DNA of 57,943 nt. Source: Bacillus methanolicus. Lineage in GTDB: Bacteria; Bacillota; Bacilli; Bacillales; Cytobacillaceae. The notes beneath the pieces were generated by a model. The model saw only the letters and a program-made list of their open reading frames with translations. It searched no databases and was not told the DNA's origin. The first letter of the stretch is position 1. Each line of letters starts with the position of its first letter. The position numbers and the translations under genes are program-made. Shown one piece after another: positions 25,477-34,994 of this stretch. The DNA lies in contig NZ_VTQX01000021.1 of the NCBI RefSeq assembly GCF_008764295.1, positions 1 through 57,943 of the forward strand. Direction: 5' to 3'.

Positions 25477-25547
25477 GAGCTATTAGATACTAGGGGGCTG
25501 TACACGAAAAATCAAAAATTTGATTTTATGTGTATGGCTCCCTTTTT
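25477..25547 (+). promoter_or_regulatory. HutP-responsive antiterminator/terminator
   Basis: Three NAG triplets with exact 4-base spacers (GAG 25477-25479, TAG 25484-25486, TAG 25491-25493) run into a long terminator hairpin. The outer arms are GGGGGCTGTACAC and GTGTATGGCTCCC, the inner arms AAAATCAAA and TTTGATTTT, with TTTTT at 25543-25547. NAG-N4-NAG-N4-NAG is the known HutP RNA site. HutP binding should open the 5' arm and allow read-through into hutH. Confidence 0.9.
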
Positions 25548-25596
25548 ATGTGTTGCTTTATCTTGGTAAAGAAATAAAACGAAAGCGGGTGGAATT

Positions 25597-27120
25597 ATGG
25601 TGGTTTTAACAGGAAATACATTGACATTAGAACAAATGAAGGAAATTCTCTTTGAACAAAAATGGGTATCCGTTTCTGAAGAAAGCTGGGAGAAAGTTGA
25701 GGAAAGCCGAGCGGCAGTTGAAAAAATTGTTAAAGAAAACCGTGTTGTCTATGGGATTACGACTGGTTTTGGGAAATTTAGTGATGTATTAATCAATAAG
25801 GAGCATGTTGAAGAATTGCAACTTAATCTAATTCATTCACATGCGGTAGGAGTTGGAGAAGTTTTTCCAGAAATCGTCTCAAGAGCTATGCTAGTCCTAA
25901 GAGCGAATGCTCTTTTAAAAGGGTACTCTGGCGTTAGAAAAATAGTAATTGAAAGATTGCTTGAGTTTGTCAATAAGGGGATCCATCCAGTCGTCCCTCA
26001 GCAAGGCTCATTGGGAGCAAGTGGGGATTTAGCTCCACTCTCCCATTTAGTCCTTCCATTGTTAGGGGAGGGTGAAGTATTTTACAAAGGTCGTAGAGTT
26101 GAGGCTTTAAAAGCAATGACGAAAGAAGGGATTTTTCCTATTACGTTAACAGCGAAAGAAGGTCTTGCCTTAATTAATGGAACACAAGCGATGACAGCAA
26201 TGAGGGTTATCGGATATTTAGAAGCAGAAAAAATGGCCTATCAATCTGAATTGATTGCTGCTATGACAATGGAAGGATTAAATGGCATTATTGATGCTTT
26301 TGATCAGGATGTCCATATTGCCCGCGGTTATCCGGAGCAAATAAAGGTAGCTGAAAGAATGAGGGAAATCCTTGATGGGAGCAAGCTTGTAACAAAACAA
26401 GGGGAAATTAGAGTACAAGACGCCTATTCTTTAAGATGCATTCCGCAGGTACATGGGGCAACTTGGCAAGTATTAAACTATGTGAAAGAAAAATTAGAAA
26501 TTGAAATGAATGCTGCCACAGATAATCCGCTTATTTTTGAAGGTGGAAAAAAGGTTATTTCAGGGGGTAATTTCCATGGGCAACCGATTGCTTTTGCAAT
26601 GGACTTTCTCGGTATAGCGATTGCCGAACTCGCCAATATATCCGAGCGGAGGATCGAAAGATTAGTGAATCCGCAATTAAATGATTTACCACCTTTTTTA
26701 AGTCCTGAACCAGGGCTGCAATCAGGGGCGATGATCATGCAATATTGTGCAGCATCACTTGTTTCAGAGAATAAGACATTGGCACATCCGGCAAGTGTAG
26801 ACTCGATTCCATCCTCTGCTAATCAAGAGGACCATGTCAGTATGGGAACGATTGGTTCAAGACATGCTTATCAGATTATTGCAAATACGAGGCGTGTTTT
26901 AGCGATCGAATTAATTTGTGCTATGCAGGCAGCAGAAATAAAGGGGAAGGAAAAAATGAGTCCAATTACAAAAGAAATCCTTGAAGAAGGGAGGAGCATA
27001 ATTCCTTTTATTGAAAAGGATAGGGTTTTTGCAAAGGATATTGCTGTTGCAGAGGAATGGCTGAAAACATCGGTTGCTATTTCGAAAAAAAAAGTAATTT
27101 TTGAAGTCGAGACATGTTGA
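25597..27120 (+). CDS. hutH: HutH, histidine ammonia-lyase
   Basis: A 507-residue enzyme that converts L-histidine to trans-urocanate and ammonia, the first step of the hut pathway. The Ala-Ser-Gly triad that self-cyclises to the MIO electrophile is visible in [14 protein letters not shown] near residue 142. NGTQAMTA, the Asn/Gln-rich TDNPL and [12 protein letters not shown] are also typical. The length is normal. GGGTGG lies before the ATG. Expression depends on HutP read-through at 25477-25547. Confidence 0.96.
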   Translation: MVVLTGNTLTLEQMKEILFEQKWVSVSEESWEKVEESRAAVEKIVKENRVVYGITTGFGKFSDVLINKEHVEELQLNLIHSHAVGVGEVFPEIVSRAMLVLRANALLKGYSGVRKIVIERLLEFVNKGIHPVVPQQGSLGASGDLAPLSHLVLPLLGEGEVFYKGRRVEALKAMTKEGIFPITLTAKEGLALINGTQAMTAMRVIGYLEAEKMAYQSELIAAMTMEGLNGIIDAFDQDVHIARGYPEQIKVAERMREILDGSKLVTKQGEIRVQDAYSLRCIPQVHGATWQVLNYVKEKLEIEMNAATDNPLIFEGGKKVISGGNFHGQPIAFAMDFLGIAIAELANISERRIERLVNPQLNDLPPFLSPEPGLQSGAMIMQYCAASLVSENKTLAHPASVDSIPSSANQEDHVSMGTIGSRHAYQIIANTRRVLAIELICAMQAAEIKGKEKMSPITKEILEEGRSIIPFIEKDRVFAKDIAVAEEWLKTSVAISKKKVIFEVETC

Positions 27121-27155
27121 AATAACATGATTTTTGAAACTAAGGAGGAGAAGAG

Positions 27156-28826
27156 ATGAAGAGCACAAGCAAAGTAATTCGTTATCGAGGAACGGAACTA
27201 AATACTAAAGGTTGGCAGCAGGAAGCTGCTTTAAGGATGCTGATGAATAATTTAGATTCAGAGGTTGCTGAACGTCCAGAGGATTTGGTTGTGTACGGAG
27301 GAATTGGCAAAGCGGCACGAAATTGGGAATCTTTTGATGCAATCGTTGAGTCATTGAAAAAATTGGAAGCAGATGAAACGTTAATGATCCAGTCTGGGAA
27401 GCCAGTAGCGATTTTCAAAACGCATACAGATGCCCCAAGAGTTCTCATCGCCAATTCAAATCTTGTTCCCGCTTATGCGAACTGGGATACATTTCATGAA
27501 TTAGATAAAAAGGGCTTAATGATGTATGGACAAATGACAGCAGGAAGCTGGATTTATATAGGCTCTCAAGGGATTGTTCAAGGAACATATGAAACCTTTG
27601 CCGAGTTAGCCAAGCAGCATTTCAATGGTTCATTACAGCATACGATAACCGTTACTGCTGGATTAGGTGGAATGGGAGGTGCTCAACCTCTCGCGGTGAC
27701 AATGAATGGTGGTGTTTGTATTGCTGTTGAAGTGGATGAGACAAGAATTGATCGGAGATTAGAAACGAAGTATACCGATATTAAGACCAATTCACTAGAG
27801 GAAGCATTACAATTGGCGGCCGTTGCAAAAAAAGAAGGAAAGGCACTTTCAATAGGTTTATTAGGTAATATAGCAGATATTTTGCCAGAAATGCTCAGCA
27901 GAGGTTTTATTCCAGATGTTTTAACCGATCAGACTTCTGCTCATGATCCGTTAAACGGTTATATTCCAGCACAGATGACTTTAGAAGAAGCTGCACGTTT
28001 AAGGGTTGGAAATCCAGAAAGATACGTAAAAGCAGCGAAAAGTTCTATGGCAAGACATGTAATAGCAATGTTGAAAATGATGGAACACGGTGCTATCACC
28101 TTTGATTACGGCAATAATATTCGCCAAGTAGCAAAGGATGAAGGGGTAGAGAATGCTTTTGACTTCCCAGGCTTTGTACCAGCTTATATACGCCCGCAAT
28201 TTTGCGTCGGTAAGGGTCCGTTCCGTTGGGCAGCTTTATCTGGAGATCCTGAGGATATTTATAAAACGGACGCAGCTATTCTTAGAGAATTTGCTGACAA
28301 CGAGCATTTATGTAATTGGATTCGCATGGCCCAGGATAAGATTCAGTTTCAAGGTCTGCCATCACGGATCTGTTGGCTTGGATATGGAGAACGGGCACGT
28401 TTCGGCAAAATTATTAATGACATGGTAGCTAGTGGTGAATTGAAGGCACCTATCGTCATCGGTAGAGACCATTTAGATTCTGGCTCTGTTGCCTCTCCAA
28501 ATAGAGAGACAGAGGCCATGCTTGATGGCTCTGATGCTGTATCAGACTGGCCGATTTTAAACGCTCTCATTAATGCGGTTGGAGGGGCTACTTGGGTTTC
28601 TGTTCATCATGGCGGCGGGGTCGGCATGGGTTATTCCCAGCATGCGGGAGTTGTCATTGTTGCTGACGGGACAAAGGAAGCGGAGGAACGGATTAAAAGA
28701 GTACTTACGACAGACCCGGGCATGGGGGTAGTTAGACACGCGGATGCTGGCTATGAATTAGCGAAGAAGACTGCTCGAGAAAAAGGAATTCGCATGCCGA
28801 TGCTTGAGAAGGAGGCTGAGTCATAA
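27156..28826 (+). CDS. hutU: HutU, urocanate hydratase
   Basis: A 556-residue NAD+-dependent urocanase that converts urocanate to imidazolonepropionate. The glycine-rich [14 protein letters not shown] near 170 belongs to the NAD-binding fold, and [11 protein letters not shown] near 406 carries the conserved active-site Cys. [11 protein letters not shown] and [15 protein letters not shown] are other family signatures. AAGGAGGAG precedes the ATG. The stop codon overlaps the start of hutI by one base (TAATG), which implies translational coupling. Confidence 0.96.
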   Translation: MKSTSKVIRYRGTELNTKGWQQEAALRMLMNNLDSEVAERPEDLVVYGGIGKAARNWESFDAIVESLKKLEADETLMIQSGKPVAIFKTHTDAPRVLIANSNLVPAYANWDTFHELDKKGLMMYGQMTAGSWIYIGSQGIVQGTYETFAELAKQHFNGSLQHTITVTAGLGGMGGAQPLAVTMNGGVCIAVEVDETRIDRRLETKYTDIKTNSLEEALQLAAVAKKEGKALSIGLLGNIADILPEMLSRGFIPDVLTDQTSAHDPLNGYIPAQMTLEEAARLRVGNPERYVKAAKSSMARHVIAMLKMMEHGAITFDYGNNIRQVAKDEGVENAFDFPGFVPAYIRPQFCVGKGPFRWAALSGDPEDIYKTDAAILREFADNEHLCNWIRMAQDKIQFQGLPSRICWLGYGERARFGKIINDMVASGELKAPIVIGRDHLDSGSVASPNRETEAMLDGSDAVSDWPILNALINAVGGATWVSVHHGGGVGMGYSQHAGVVIVADGTKEAEERIKRVLTTDPGMGVVRHADAGYELAKKTAREKGIRMPMLEKEAES

Positions 28827-30091
28827 TGACAAAACCTCTTTGGATCAAAAATGCATCTCAACTGGTTACTCTTGCAAGCGAACAACAAGGTCCCCGTTCA
28901 AAAGAAGCGATGTCTAATTTGGGTATAATCGAAAATGGAAGTATTTGGATTGAGAATGGATTCATTGAAGCAGTTGCAACGACAGAAGAAATTAAGCAAC
29001 GGTACGAAAACCGTCTCCATGAGGCTGAAATCTTTGATGCAAATAATTTATTAGTGACACCTGGTCTAGTTGATCCTCACACCCATGTCGTCTATGGGGG
29101 AAGCAGAGAACGGGAATTTGAGATGCGCCTTGAAGGTGCAACTTATATGGAAATTATGAATGCTGGTGGAGGGATTCATGCAACAGCAAGGATGACTCGG
29201 GAAGTATCAGAAATGGACCTGTTTGAGCAAACTTCAAGGAGACTTAACTCTTTTTTACAGCATGGAGTGACAACAATTGAAGGAAAAAGTGGTTATGGAA
29301 TGGACCTTGAGACGGAATTAAAGCAATTGAGAGTGATGAAAAAGCTGCAAAAAGAACATCAGATCGATCTTGTTCCGACATTTATGGGGGCACATGCAGT
29401 TCCGCCAGAATACAAAGGCAAAGAAGATCAGTTTGTTGATTTGTTAATTGAGGAAATGCTTCCCATTATTGCAAAAGAGAAGTTAGCAGAATTTAACGAT
29501 GTTTTTTGTGAAAAAGGAGTCTACACTCCTGAGCAATCTGAAAGGATTTTAGAAGCTGGAAAAAAATACGGACTCATCCCGAAAATACATGCTGATGAAA
29601 TTGAACCGTATGGGGGAGCTGAGCTTGCCGCGAAAGTTGGCGCTATTTCTGCGGAGCATTTGCTTAAAGCGTCTGATCATGGGATTGAAATGATGGCTAA
29701 GGCCGGGGTCATCGCTTGTCTCCTACCGGCAACAGCTCTTTATTTGAGAGAAGAAGCTGCTAAAGGGAGAAAAATGATCGATGCAGGAGTACCAGTTGCC
29801 ATTTCAACTGATTGTAATCCTGGCTCATCCCCAACCACCTCGATGCCTTTAGTAATGAACCTTGCTTGTATTACGATGCGTCTAACACCAGCAGAAGCTT
29901 TGACAGCAGCAACTTATAATGCCGCTTGTGCCATAAACCGTCAAGAGGTCGTTGGCTCATTAGAGAAGGGAAAACAGGCAGATATAGTTGTCTGGAATGT
30001 AAAGGATTATCGTGAACTGCAATATTTATTTGGTGTTAACCATGTGAAAAGTGTTTGGAAAAAAGGTGTTAAGGTGGTGTCAAATGAATGA
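28826..30091 (+). CDS. hutI: HutI, imidazolonepropionase
   Basis: A 421-residue amidohydrolase-superfamily enzyme that opens the imidazolone ring to give N-formimino-L-glutamate. The metal motif is DPHTHVVYGGSRE near 85, with MGAHAVP near 188, KIHADE near 254 and the Asp in STDCNPGSSPT near 328. The length is usual. It is coupled to hutU by a one-base overlap and to hutG by a four-base overlap (ATGA). Confidence 0.96.
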   Translation: MTKPLWIKNASQLVTLASEQQGPRSKEAMSNLGIIENGSIWIENGFIEAVATTEEIKQRYENRLHEAEIFDANNLLVTPGLVDPHTHVVYGGSREREFEMRLEGATYMEIMNAGGGIHATARMTREVSEMDLFEQTSRRLNSFLQHGVTTIEGKSGYGMDLETELKQLRVMKKLQKEHQIDLVPTFMGAHAVPPEYKGKEDQFVDLLIEEMLPIIAKEKLAEFNDVFCEKGVYTPEQSERILEAGKKYGLIPKIHADEIEPYGGAELAAKVGAISAEHLLKASDHGIEMMAKAGVIACLLPATALYLREEAAKGRKMIDAGVPVAISTDCNPGSSPTTSMPLVMNLACITMRLTPAEALTAATYNAACAINRQEVVGSLEKGKQADIVVWNVKDYRELQYLFGVNHVKSVWKKGVKVVSNE

Positions 30092-31065
30092 ATGGGCATT
30101 GGTTGCATTCCCCTGAATGGAAATGGACTAACAACAGCACGGTGGATAAGCAATTTGTTCATCAATGGGTCGTTCCACTAGAGGAAATATCGTCCTATCC
30201 AGATGTAGTTCTTTATGGTGCGCCAATTTCTCGTTCATCGATAAGTGTTTCAGGCGCATCTCAATATCCAGATGAATTTAGGAAAATGTGGAAAAAGTTT
30301 GCTACCTATCAAATTGAAAAGAATATTGATCTAACAAGCCTTAACGTGGCAGATGCTGGCGATGTTCAAATGCATACGACTGATATTCTCCTTTCTCATG
30401 AGAGAATAGAGGCAGCGACCTCCTACATCGTTAAAAAATATGCTCGCTCTGTCACTTCTCTCATCGGAGGTGATCATTCTGTTACTGCTTGTGCTATTCG
30501 TGGGATAAAAGAACAATATCCCGAGGAAAAAATTGGTATTCTTCAATTAGATACGCACCTAGATGTGAGGGATCCAAGAGAGCTTGGACCAGCAAATGGA
30601 ACACCTATTCGTCAATTAATTGATGGAAAAGTTGTTGAGGGTAGGCATATTATTAATATTGGCTTGCATGGTTTTTTTAATGCAAAGTCCCTTGTTGACT
30701 ACGCACGGGAAAAAGAAATTAAGCTAATTCCGTTAAATGAAGCAAGAAATCGAGGTTTGGTGCATACGATAAAGAGGTCAATCGAGTATTTGGAAACAGA
30801 GGTCGATAGAATTTATGTAACCGTTGATATGGATGTTCTAGACATCTCCGTTGCACCTGGTGTTCCAGCGTCGACTCCAGGCGGCATGAACTCACAAGAA
30901 TTGTTTGATATATTGTTTGAGATAGGGACACATCAAGAGGTTAATCATATTGATTTTGTTTGTCTCGATCCAACGAAGGATTCAATTGTCGCTGAAACGG
31001 TTAAAATCGGAGTCTATGCTTGGCTGCAATATTTAAGCGGTGTCGCTGTTCGAAAATTAACGTAA
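30088..31065 (+). CDS. hutG: HutG, formimidoylglutamase
   Basis: A 325-residue ureohydrolase-fold enzyme that hydrolyses formiminoglutamate to glutamate and formamide. The binuclear Mn motifs are visible: GGDHS near 128, DTHLDVR near 154 and DMDVLD near 248. It overlaps hutI by four bases. In B. subtilis the permease gene hutM follows; here no permease follows, so histidine uptake must be encoded elsewhere. I see no terminator immediately after it. Confidence 0.94.
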   Translation: MNGHWLHSPEWKWTNNSTVDKQFVHQWVVPLEEISSYPDVVLYGAPISRSSISVSGASQYPDEFRKMWKKFATYQIEKNIDLTSLNVADAGDVQMHTTDILLSHERIEAATSYIVKKYARSVTSLIGGDHSVTACAIRGIKEQYPEEKIGILQLDTHLDVRDPRELGPANGTPIRQLIDGKVVEGRHIINIGLHGFFNAKSLVDYAREKEIKLIPLNEARNRGLVHTIKRSIEYLETEVDRIYVTVDMDVLDISVAPGVPASTPGGMNSQELFDILFEIGTHQEVNHIDFVCLDPTKDSIVAETVKIGVYAWLQYLSGVAVRKLT

Positions 31066-31186
31066 AATCGATTACTATGCTTGCTAGTAAGTTTTTTGTG
31101 GGCTTTATAATAAAATTGACCTATCGATAAGAAGTGTTTAAAATGATTATGTCTGCTCGCAACTTTTGCTTACAGGTGGGGATAGG

Positions 31187-31525
31187 ATGACGATTTTTAT
31201 TCTAATAGTTATTATATTTCTTGTTTTCAACCTTTCTCGGTATTTACCCGTATGGGGAGTACGTTGTCTACAAATGTTGGAAATAGATGAGAATAGCACA
31301 ACGATCGTTGATGTTCGAGATTATAATCAATCATATAAGGACGTTACTCAAGCCGCGATTAATATACCAGTGGCGTATTTAAATAGATATTTTCATGAAA
31401 TTCCTGGTAAACAAATACATGTTGTTGCTGCGAATCCACTTGAAAAAAATATCAGTATTCGTTTCTTAAGAAAAAAAGGGTATGCGGTTAAAAGCTATAC
31501 AATAACAGACTGCCAATGTAATTAA
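31187..31525 (+). CDS. Membrane-anchored rhodanese-like protein without the catalytic Cys
   Basis: A 112-residue protein with an N-terminal transmembrane segment (residues 3-22) and a rhodanese-like domain (TTIVDVRDYNQSYKDV, AAINIPVAYL, then SIRFLRKKGYAVKSY). The active-site loop reads VVAANPLEKNISI and has no Cys, so sulfurtransfer by the usual route is not expected; the only cysteines in the domain region are at the far C-terminus (CQCN). The frame opens at 31166; GGTGGGG supports the ATG at 31187. It lies 121 bp after hutG and may be read from the same transcript. Confidence 0.75.
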   Translation: MTIFILIVIIFLVFNLSRYLPVWGVRCLQMLEIDENSTTIVDVRDYNQSYKDVTQAAINIPVAYLNRYFHEIPGKQIHVVAANPLEKNISIRFLRKKGYAVKSYTITDCQCN

Positions 31526-31566
31526 AGGAGTTAGATGTTTAAAAACTACAGGATTCGTTGGTTGGT

Positions 31567-31614
31567 CAAACTGCCGATAGACTCGTTTTTAATCGAGTTT
31601 GTCGACAGTTTTTT
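31567..31614 (+). terminator. Intrinsic terminator after the rhodanese-like gene
   Basis: AAACTGCCGATAGACTCG pairs with CGAGTTTGTCGACAGTTT and ends in a run of T residues. It would end the hut transcript if hutG reads through. Confidence 0.8.
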
Positions 31615-31789
31615 TGTTTTGAACAAATTTCTTATTGTCGCGGATAATTCTTTTATGAAAAAGACGTTGAAAGAAATTGAGTAGTTGTATGAGGCAAGTT
31701 GACTATCGGAACTTAATTTTGATTTTTCAGATAACTTATGAGGACAGGTACAAAACTCAACATCGATCTTTTTACGATCTTTTGAGGCA

Positions 31790-31831
31790 AAAAAGAAAAG
31801 GGATTGAGAGGTATCCTCTAAAATCCCTTTA
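31790..31831 (-). terminator. Terminator of the CAP-domain gene
   Basis: On the minus strand GGGATTTTAGAGG pairs with CCTCTCAATCCC, followed by TTTTCTTTTT. It sits 47 bases after the CAP stop codon. Confidence 0.8.
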
Positions 31832-31877
31832 TCGATAATTGAATTTGACAGAGTTAAACTATATTTTTTACATGCTA

Positions 31878-32591
31878 TTATTTACTAATAAACATTTGTG
31901 TCCAGTAATTCCCATTCTCTACATAGCCAACGCCGATATGGGTAAATGAGGAATTTAAAATGTTGGCGCGATGCCCTTCACTATTCATCCACGCTTGCAC
32001 GACCTCTTCAGGTGAACGCTGTCCCATGGCAATGTTTTCTCCAGCAGAACGATAAGAAACCCCGAATTGCTTCATCATATCAAAAGGAGAACCATAGCTT
32101 GGACTTGTATGGCTGAAATAGCCCTTTGCTTTCATGTCCTCAGATTTTATTCTTGCAACTTCGCTTAAAGTTGCATCAGTTTTCAAGGCTGGAAGCCCAT
32201 TTTTAGCGCGCTCTTCGTTAGTTAAATCGACTACTTTTTGTTCAAAGGCACTTGCTTGAGTGCTGGACTTTGATGGTTGTTGGCTTGTTGCCGGTTCTTT
32301 TGGCGATTGTTGGGCTGGTACAGGCTTCGTAGAAACAGGTTTATCTGTTGTCACCGTTTTGTCGTTGTTCGTTTGTTGTTTTTGATTATGTTTGAAATGG
32401 CTCTGACTCTTTTGCAAAAATTTGTTAAGTAAACGATTTATTTGCTCATTATTTAAATTTTCTTGTTGGTAAATAACTATGTTTTTCACTTGTTTTGTCT
32501 CAATAGGTGCAGCATCTGCACTAATGGTTGCTGCCGAGGAAAATAAAAGAGCGGCAGAAGCAGCGATTGGTACGATGAATTTCTTTTTCAT
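31878..32591 (-). CDS. Secreted CAP-domain protein (YkwD-like)
   Basis: A 237-residue exported protein. A signal peptide (MKKKFIVPIAASAALLFSSA, cleavage near ADA-AP at 28) precedes a Gln/Ser/Pro-rich linker to about 112. A CAP/SCP domain follows: FEQKVVDLTNEERAKNGLPAL, YFSHTSPSYGSPFDMM, SAGENIAMGQRSPEEVV, AWMNSEGHRANIL and HIGVGYVENG. The His and Glu residues that line the CAP cavity are present. The Bacillus relatives are YkwD-type and often linked to spores or the envelope; the molecular role is unknown. AGGAGG precedes the ATG. The CAP domain is very close to that of the broken gene at 33064. Confidence 0.9.
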   Translation of the reverse strand: MKKKFIVPIAASAALLFSSAATISADAAPIETKQVKNIVIYQQENLNNEQINRLLNKFLQKSQSHFKHNQKQQTNNDKTVTTDKPVSTKPVPAQQSPKEPATSQQPSKSSTQASAFEQKVVDLTNEERAKNGLPALKTDATLSEVARIKSEDMKAKGYFSHTSPSYGSPFDMMKQFGVSYRSAGENIAMGQRSPEEVVQAWMNSEGHRANILNSSFTHIGVGYVENGNYWTQMFISK

Positions 32592-33063
32592 ATGGTATAG
32601 CCTCCTAGAAAAATCTTGTGTTTTCTTGCTTCTTCATGTTAGCATGCGATTTTTGTCATATTTCAGGGAGGTTTTTCCATGCTAAGGCTATGAAATAGAT
32701 GAATGATTATTCCATTTGTGATGCAACCCAATAAATACCTACGTTTCTAAAATAAATTCACTAAAATCAATAAATGTAAATATTAGGATTGAATGTTATA
32801 AATTACAACTAATTTGGGGTTGACATGGTGGAAAAAAGGGGGAGTTTATTACATCTATAACGAATATGTAACTAAATTTAATGGAAAATGGCAATAAAAA
32901 CGTATCTACATTTAACGCAAATTGAAATTCCAATAGGGTACCCATTTTCATGTTTTTTATAAAGATGTTTTCCATTTAACGCGATAATTACCACCTATAT
33001 TATCTCACGCTTCCATTAAAACTAAGGAAGTAGTTAGTACATTTTATAAAGGAGGGGTTTTAA
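32592..33063. other. Divergent intergenic region between the two CAP genes
   Basis: A 472-bp AT-rich region with no supported gene. It contains a 10-bp direct repeat CATTTAACGC (32909-32918 and 32973-32982), and TAATGGAAAA facing TTTTCCATTTA as an inverted pair. Ribosome sites for both flanking genes lie at the edges. I cannot place a convincing promoter for either. Confidence 0.5.
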
Positions 33064-34077
33064 TTGATAAAGAAAACATCAAGTATTGTACTGACTTCTG
33101 TATTGCTATTCAGCCTTGCCGCATGTGGAGTAGGTAATGACAATGTTGCCCATGATCCATCGAATGACGGCAGAACAGGTACGCTCCCTGTTCGCAATGA
33201 TGTTAACAATAATCGTGGTTTTTTTGAGCGCAGTTGGGAAGAAGGAACCGACTTTATTGACAACGTCGCTAATGATATGGGATTTCAAGGAGAAAATAGA
33301 GCTAATCGTCGCAATGACAATGTCGATATTTCTGCTTCTAACACAAGCATTAACAGTGATAAATATCCACATACCAAAGCTGTTTTGATCCAAGATGCAA
33401 AATTTTCCTTTACTCCAGCAGACGGAAATGATTTGGCTTCAATTCAGAAGTAGCTTGAAGAACAATTAAAAGCAAGATTCGGACAATTAACACCACAACT
33501 ACGTCAGCAAGCTAAGCAACAAGCACAACAACAAGTCCAACGGCAACAAGGCCAGCAGCAACCGTCACAACAGCAAGGGCAGCAACAACAAGGCCAGCAA
33601 CAACAAGGGCAGCAACAGCAAGGGCAGCAACAACAAGCACAGCAGCAACCTGCTGAGCAGCCCAAACAACAGGAGCAAGGACAGGGTGAAACAGGCAACA
33701 TAAGTGAATTTGCCCAACAAGTTATCGATCTGACAAACCAAGAACGTGCAAAAAGTGGTTTACCAGCATTAAAGGCTGATGCGAAAATTAGTAGTGTTGC
33801 CTTGAAAAAGTCTCAAGATATGCAGGCGAATAATTACTTTTCACATACGAGTCCAACATATGGATCACCGTTCGATATGATGAGGGACTTTGGTGTCACT
33901 TATAAATCAGCTGGTGAAAACATTGCACAAGGACAGAGAACACCGCAGGAAGTTGTTCAAGCTTGGATGAATAGTGAAGGACATCGCGCGAACATTTTAA
34001 ATTCTTCCTTTACTCATATAGGCGTTGGATATGAACAAAATGGAAATCATTGGACGCAAATGTTTGTTGGAAGATAA
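33064..34077 (+). pseudogene. CAP-domain lipoprotein interrupted by an in-frame TAG
   Basis: One continuous frame of 338 codons with a TAG at 33451-33453. The start is TTG after AAAGGAGGGG. The first part has a lipobox (LAAC, Cys near 20) and an Asn/Arg/Asp-rich region to DLASIQK. After the stop the same frame continues LEEQLKARFGQL, a Gln-rich linker with four GQQQQ units, and a full CAP domain ending TQMFVGR. CAG to TAG, a single transition, would explain it (IQK-Q-LEEQ). No ribosome site restarts the CAP part. Read-through, a real nonsense mutation or a sequencing error are the options. Confidence 0.82.
33577..33636 (+). repeat. Four tandem 15-bp GQQQQ codon repeats
   Basis: Four in-frame units of the type GGx CAG CAA CAx CAA in the linker of the CAP lipoprotein, within a longer Gln-rich tract (about 33505-33690). 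Confidence 0.85.
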
Positions 34078-34087
34078 TAATCCTTTT

Positions 34088-34121
34088 GGGAGTCTTATTG
34101 TTATGGATAGGACTCCCTTTT
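34088..34121 (+). terminator. Terminator after the CAP lipoprotein
   Basis: GGGAGTC and GACTCCC, with weaker pairing between them, followed by TTTTAT. Confidence 0.6.
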
Positions 34122-34160
34122 ATACATATTCATTTATTAGCGTAGTAGGTGAAAATACCT

Positions 34161-34188
34161 AAAAAAAACCGTTCCAAAAGGGGAACGG
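34161..34188 (-). terminator. Minus-strand terminator beyond sspH
   Basis: On the minus strand CCGTTCC pairs with GGAACGG around a CCTTTT loop and runs into eight T residues. Confidence 0.75.
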
Positions 34189-34311
34189 ATAAAAGAGACG
34201 TGTTCGAGTAGAAAACTAACCTATATGTAGTGAAAATCAAGAAGATGAAATCAATATGTTGATTTTTATTTTACCATATGATTTCAGGTTAGGCAAATTG
34301 TTACTATTTAC

Positions 34312-34491
34312 TCATACTTCTCTTAATTCGGAAATTTCGACGGTAGTTCTTTCTTCTAAAGGTCCTCTTAAATGGACGGTTGCAGTTTGTCCATCTTCAT
34401 TAAGCTGATCAATCCAAACTGATGCACCATTATAATGAACTTCAATATCTGCTGAAGAAGATAAAATTTGTTTAATACGTTTAATGTCCAT
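34312..34491 (-). CDS. sspH: Small acid-soluble spore protein H type
   Basis: A 59-residue minor small acid-soluble spore protein. It starts MDIKRIKQILSSSADIEVHY and continues NGASVWIDQLNE to RTTVEISELREV, the pattern of the SspH family, which is packaged in the forespore. The frame opens at 34557, but GGAAGGAGG supports the ATG at 34491 and this gives the family length. A sigma-G-like promoter lies just upstream at 34521-34550, as expected for a forespore gene. Confidence 0.88.
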   Translation of the reverse strand: MDIKRIKQILSSSADIEVHYNGASVWIDQLNEDGQTATVHLRGPLEERTTVEISELREV

Positions 34492-34520
34492 TTGTTTTCC
34501 TCCTTCCTGTTTATCATTGT

Positions 34521-34550
34521 TAGTTTGTCGGAGGAATGGATACTTTATGC
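34521..34550 (-). promoter_or_regulatory. Sigma-G-like promoter of sspH
   Basis: On the minus strand GCATA (34550-34546), an 18-base spacer and CAAACTA (34527-34521). This matches the sigma-G pattern (GHATR, 18, CATnHTA) with one mismatch. Confidence 0.65.
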
Positions 34551-34576
34551 TGATCATTTAATTTAAAGCGAAAATA

Positions 34577-34900
34577 TTACAGAAACATCAGCACAGCATA
34601 AGGAAAGACAATCATGATGAGTGAAATCGTTAGAATGGTTGAGATCGATTTTTTGGTTAATTTTTTCCCTTCTCGTTTGAAAGGTAACCCATTTTTATAA
34701 ATGACGAATATGATCGCTAGCAGTGCTAATGCCTGAAGTGCAAATAAAATTTTATGGAAAATCGCACTTGCCGACAAATCTTGCACAGTTGTATCTGAAA
34801 TTAAAAGAATAATTCGATCATTGATGGTGCCAAATAGGCCAAAAAACAAAATCAGGAGAACGAGAATAATGAAGAAATAAAAAATTTTTATTTTAGCCAT
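34577..34900 (-). CDS. Small membrane protein, unknown
   Basis: A 107-residue protein with three hydrophobic segments (IFYFFIILVLLILFFGLFG, ALQALALLAIIFVIY and ILTISLIMIVFPYAVLMFL) joined by short charged loops (KREGKKLTKK). I do not recognise the family. It is divergent from fruR and lies upstream of sspH on the same strand; the sigma-G-like promoter sits in the gap between them. Confidence 0.7.
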   Translation of the reverse strand: MAKIKIFYFFIILVLLILFFGLFGTINDRIILLISDTTVQDLSASAIFHKILFALQALALLAIIFVIYKNGLPFKREGKKLTKKSISTILTISLIMIVFPYAVLMFL

Positions 34901-34994
34901 GGATAAAAACCTCTCTTATTAATTATTGAAGCATATATATGCTACCATTTCTCGTTATTAGAAACAATTGATTGAAAAGGTTTATGAAAGAATA

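Noticed and set aside
33505..33690. Tandem repeats as a possible CRISPR array
   Set aside because: The unit is a 15-bp in-frame codon repeat with no spacers.
33504..33701. Minus-strand frame rich in Cys-Cys and Cys-Pro
   Set aside because: It is the antisense of the CAG/CAA-rich GQQQQ linker of the CAP lipoprotein; no ribosome site and no known fold.
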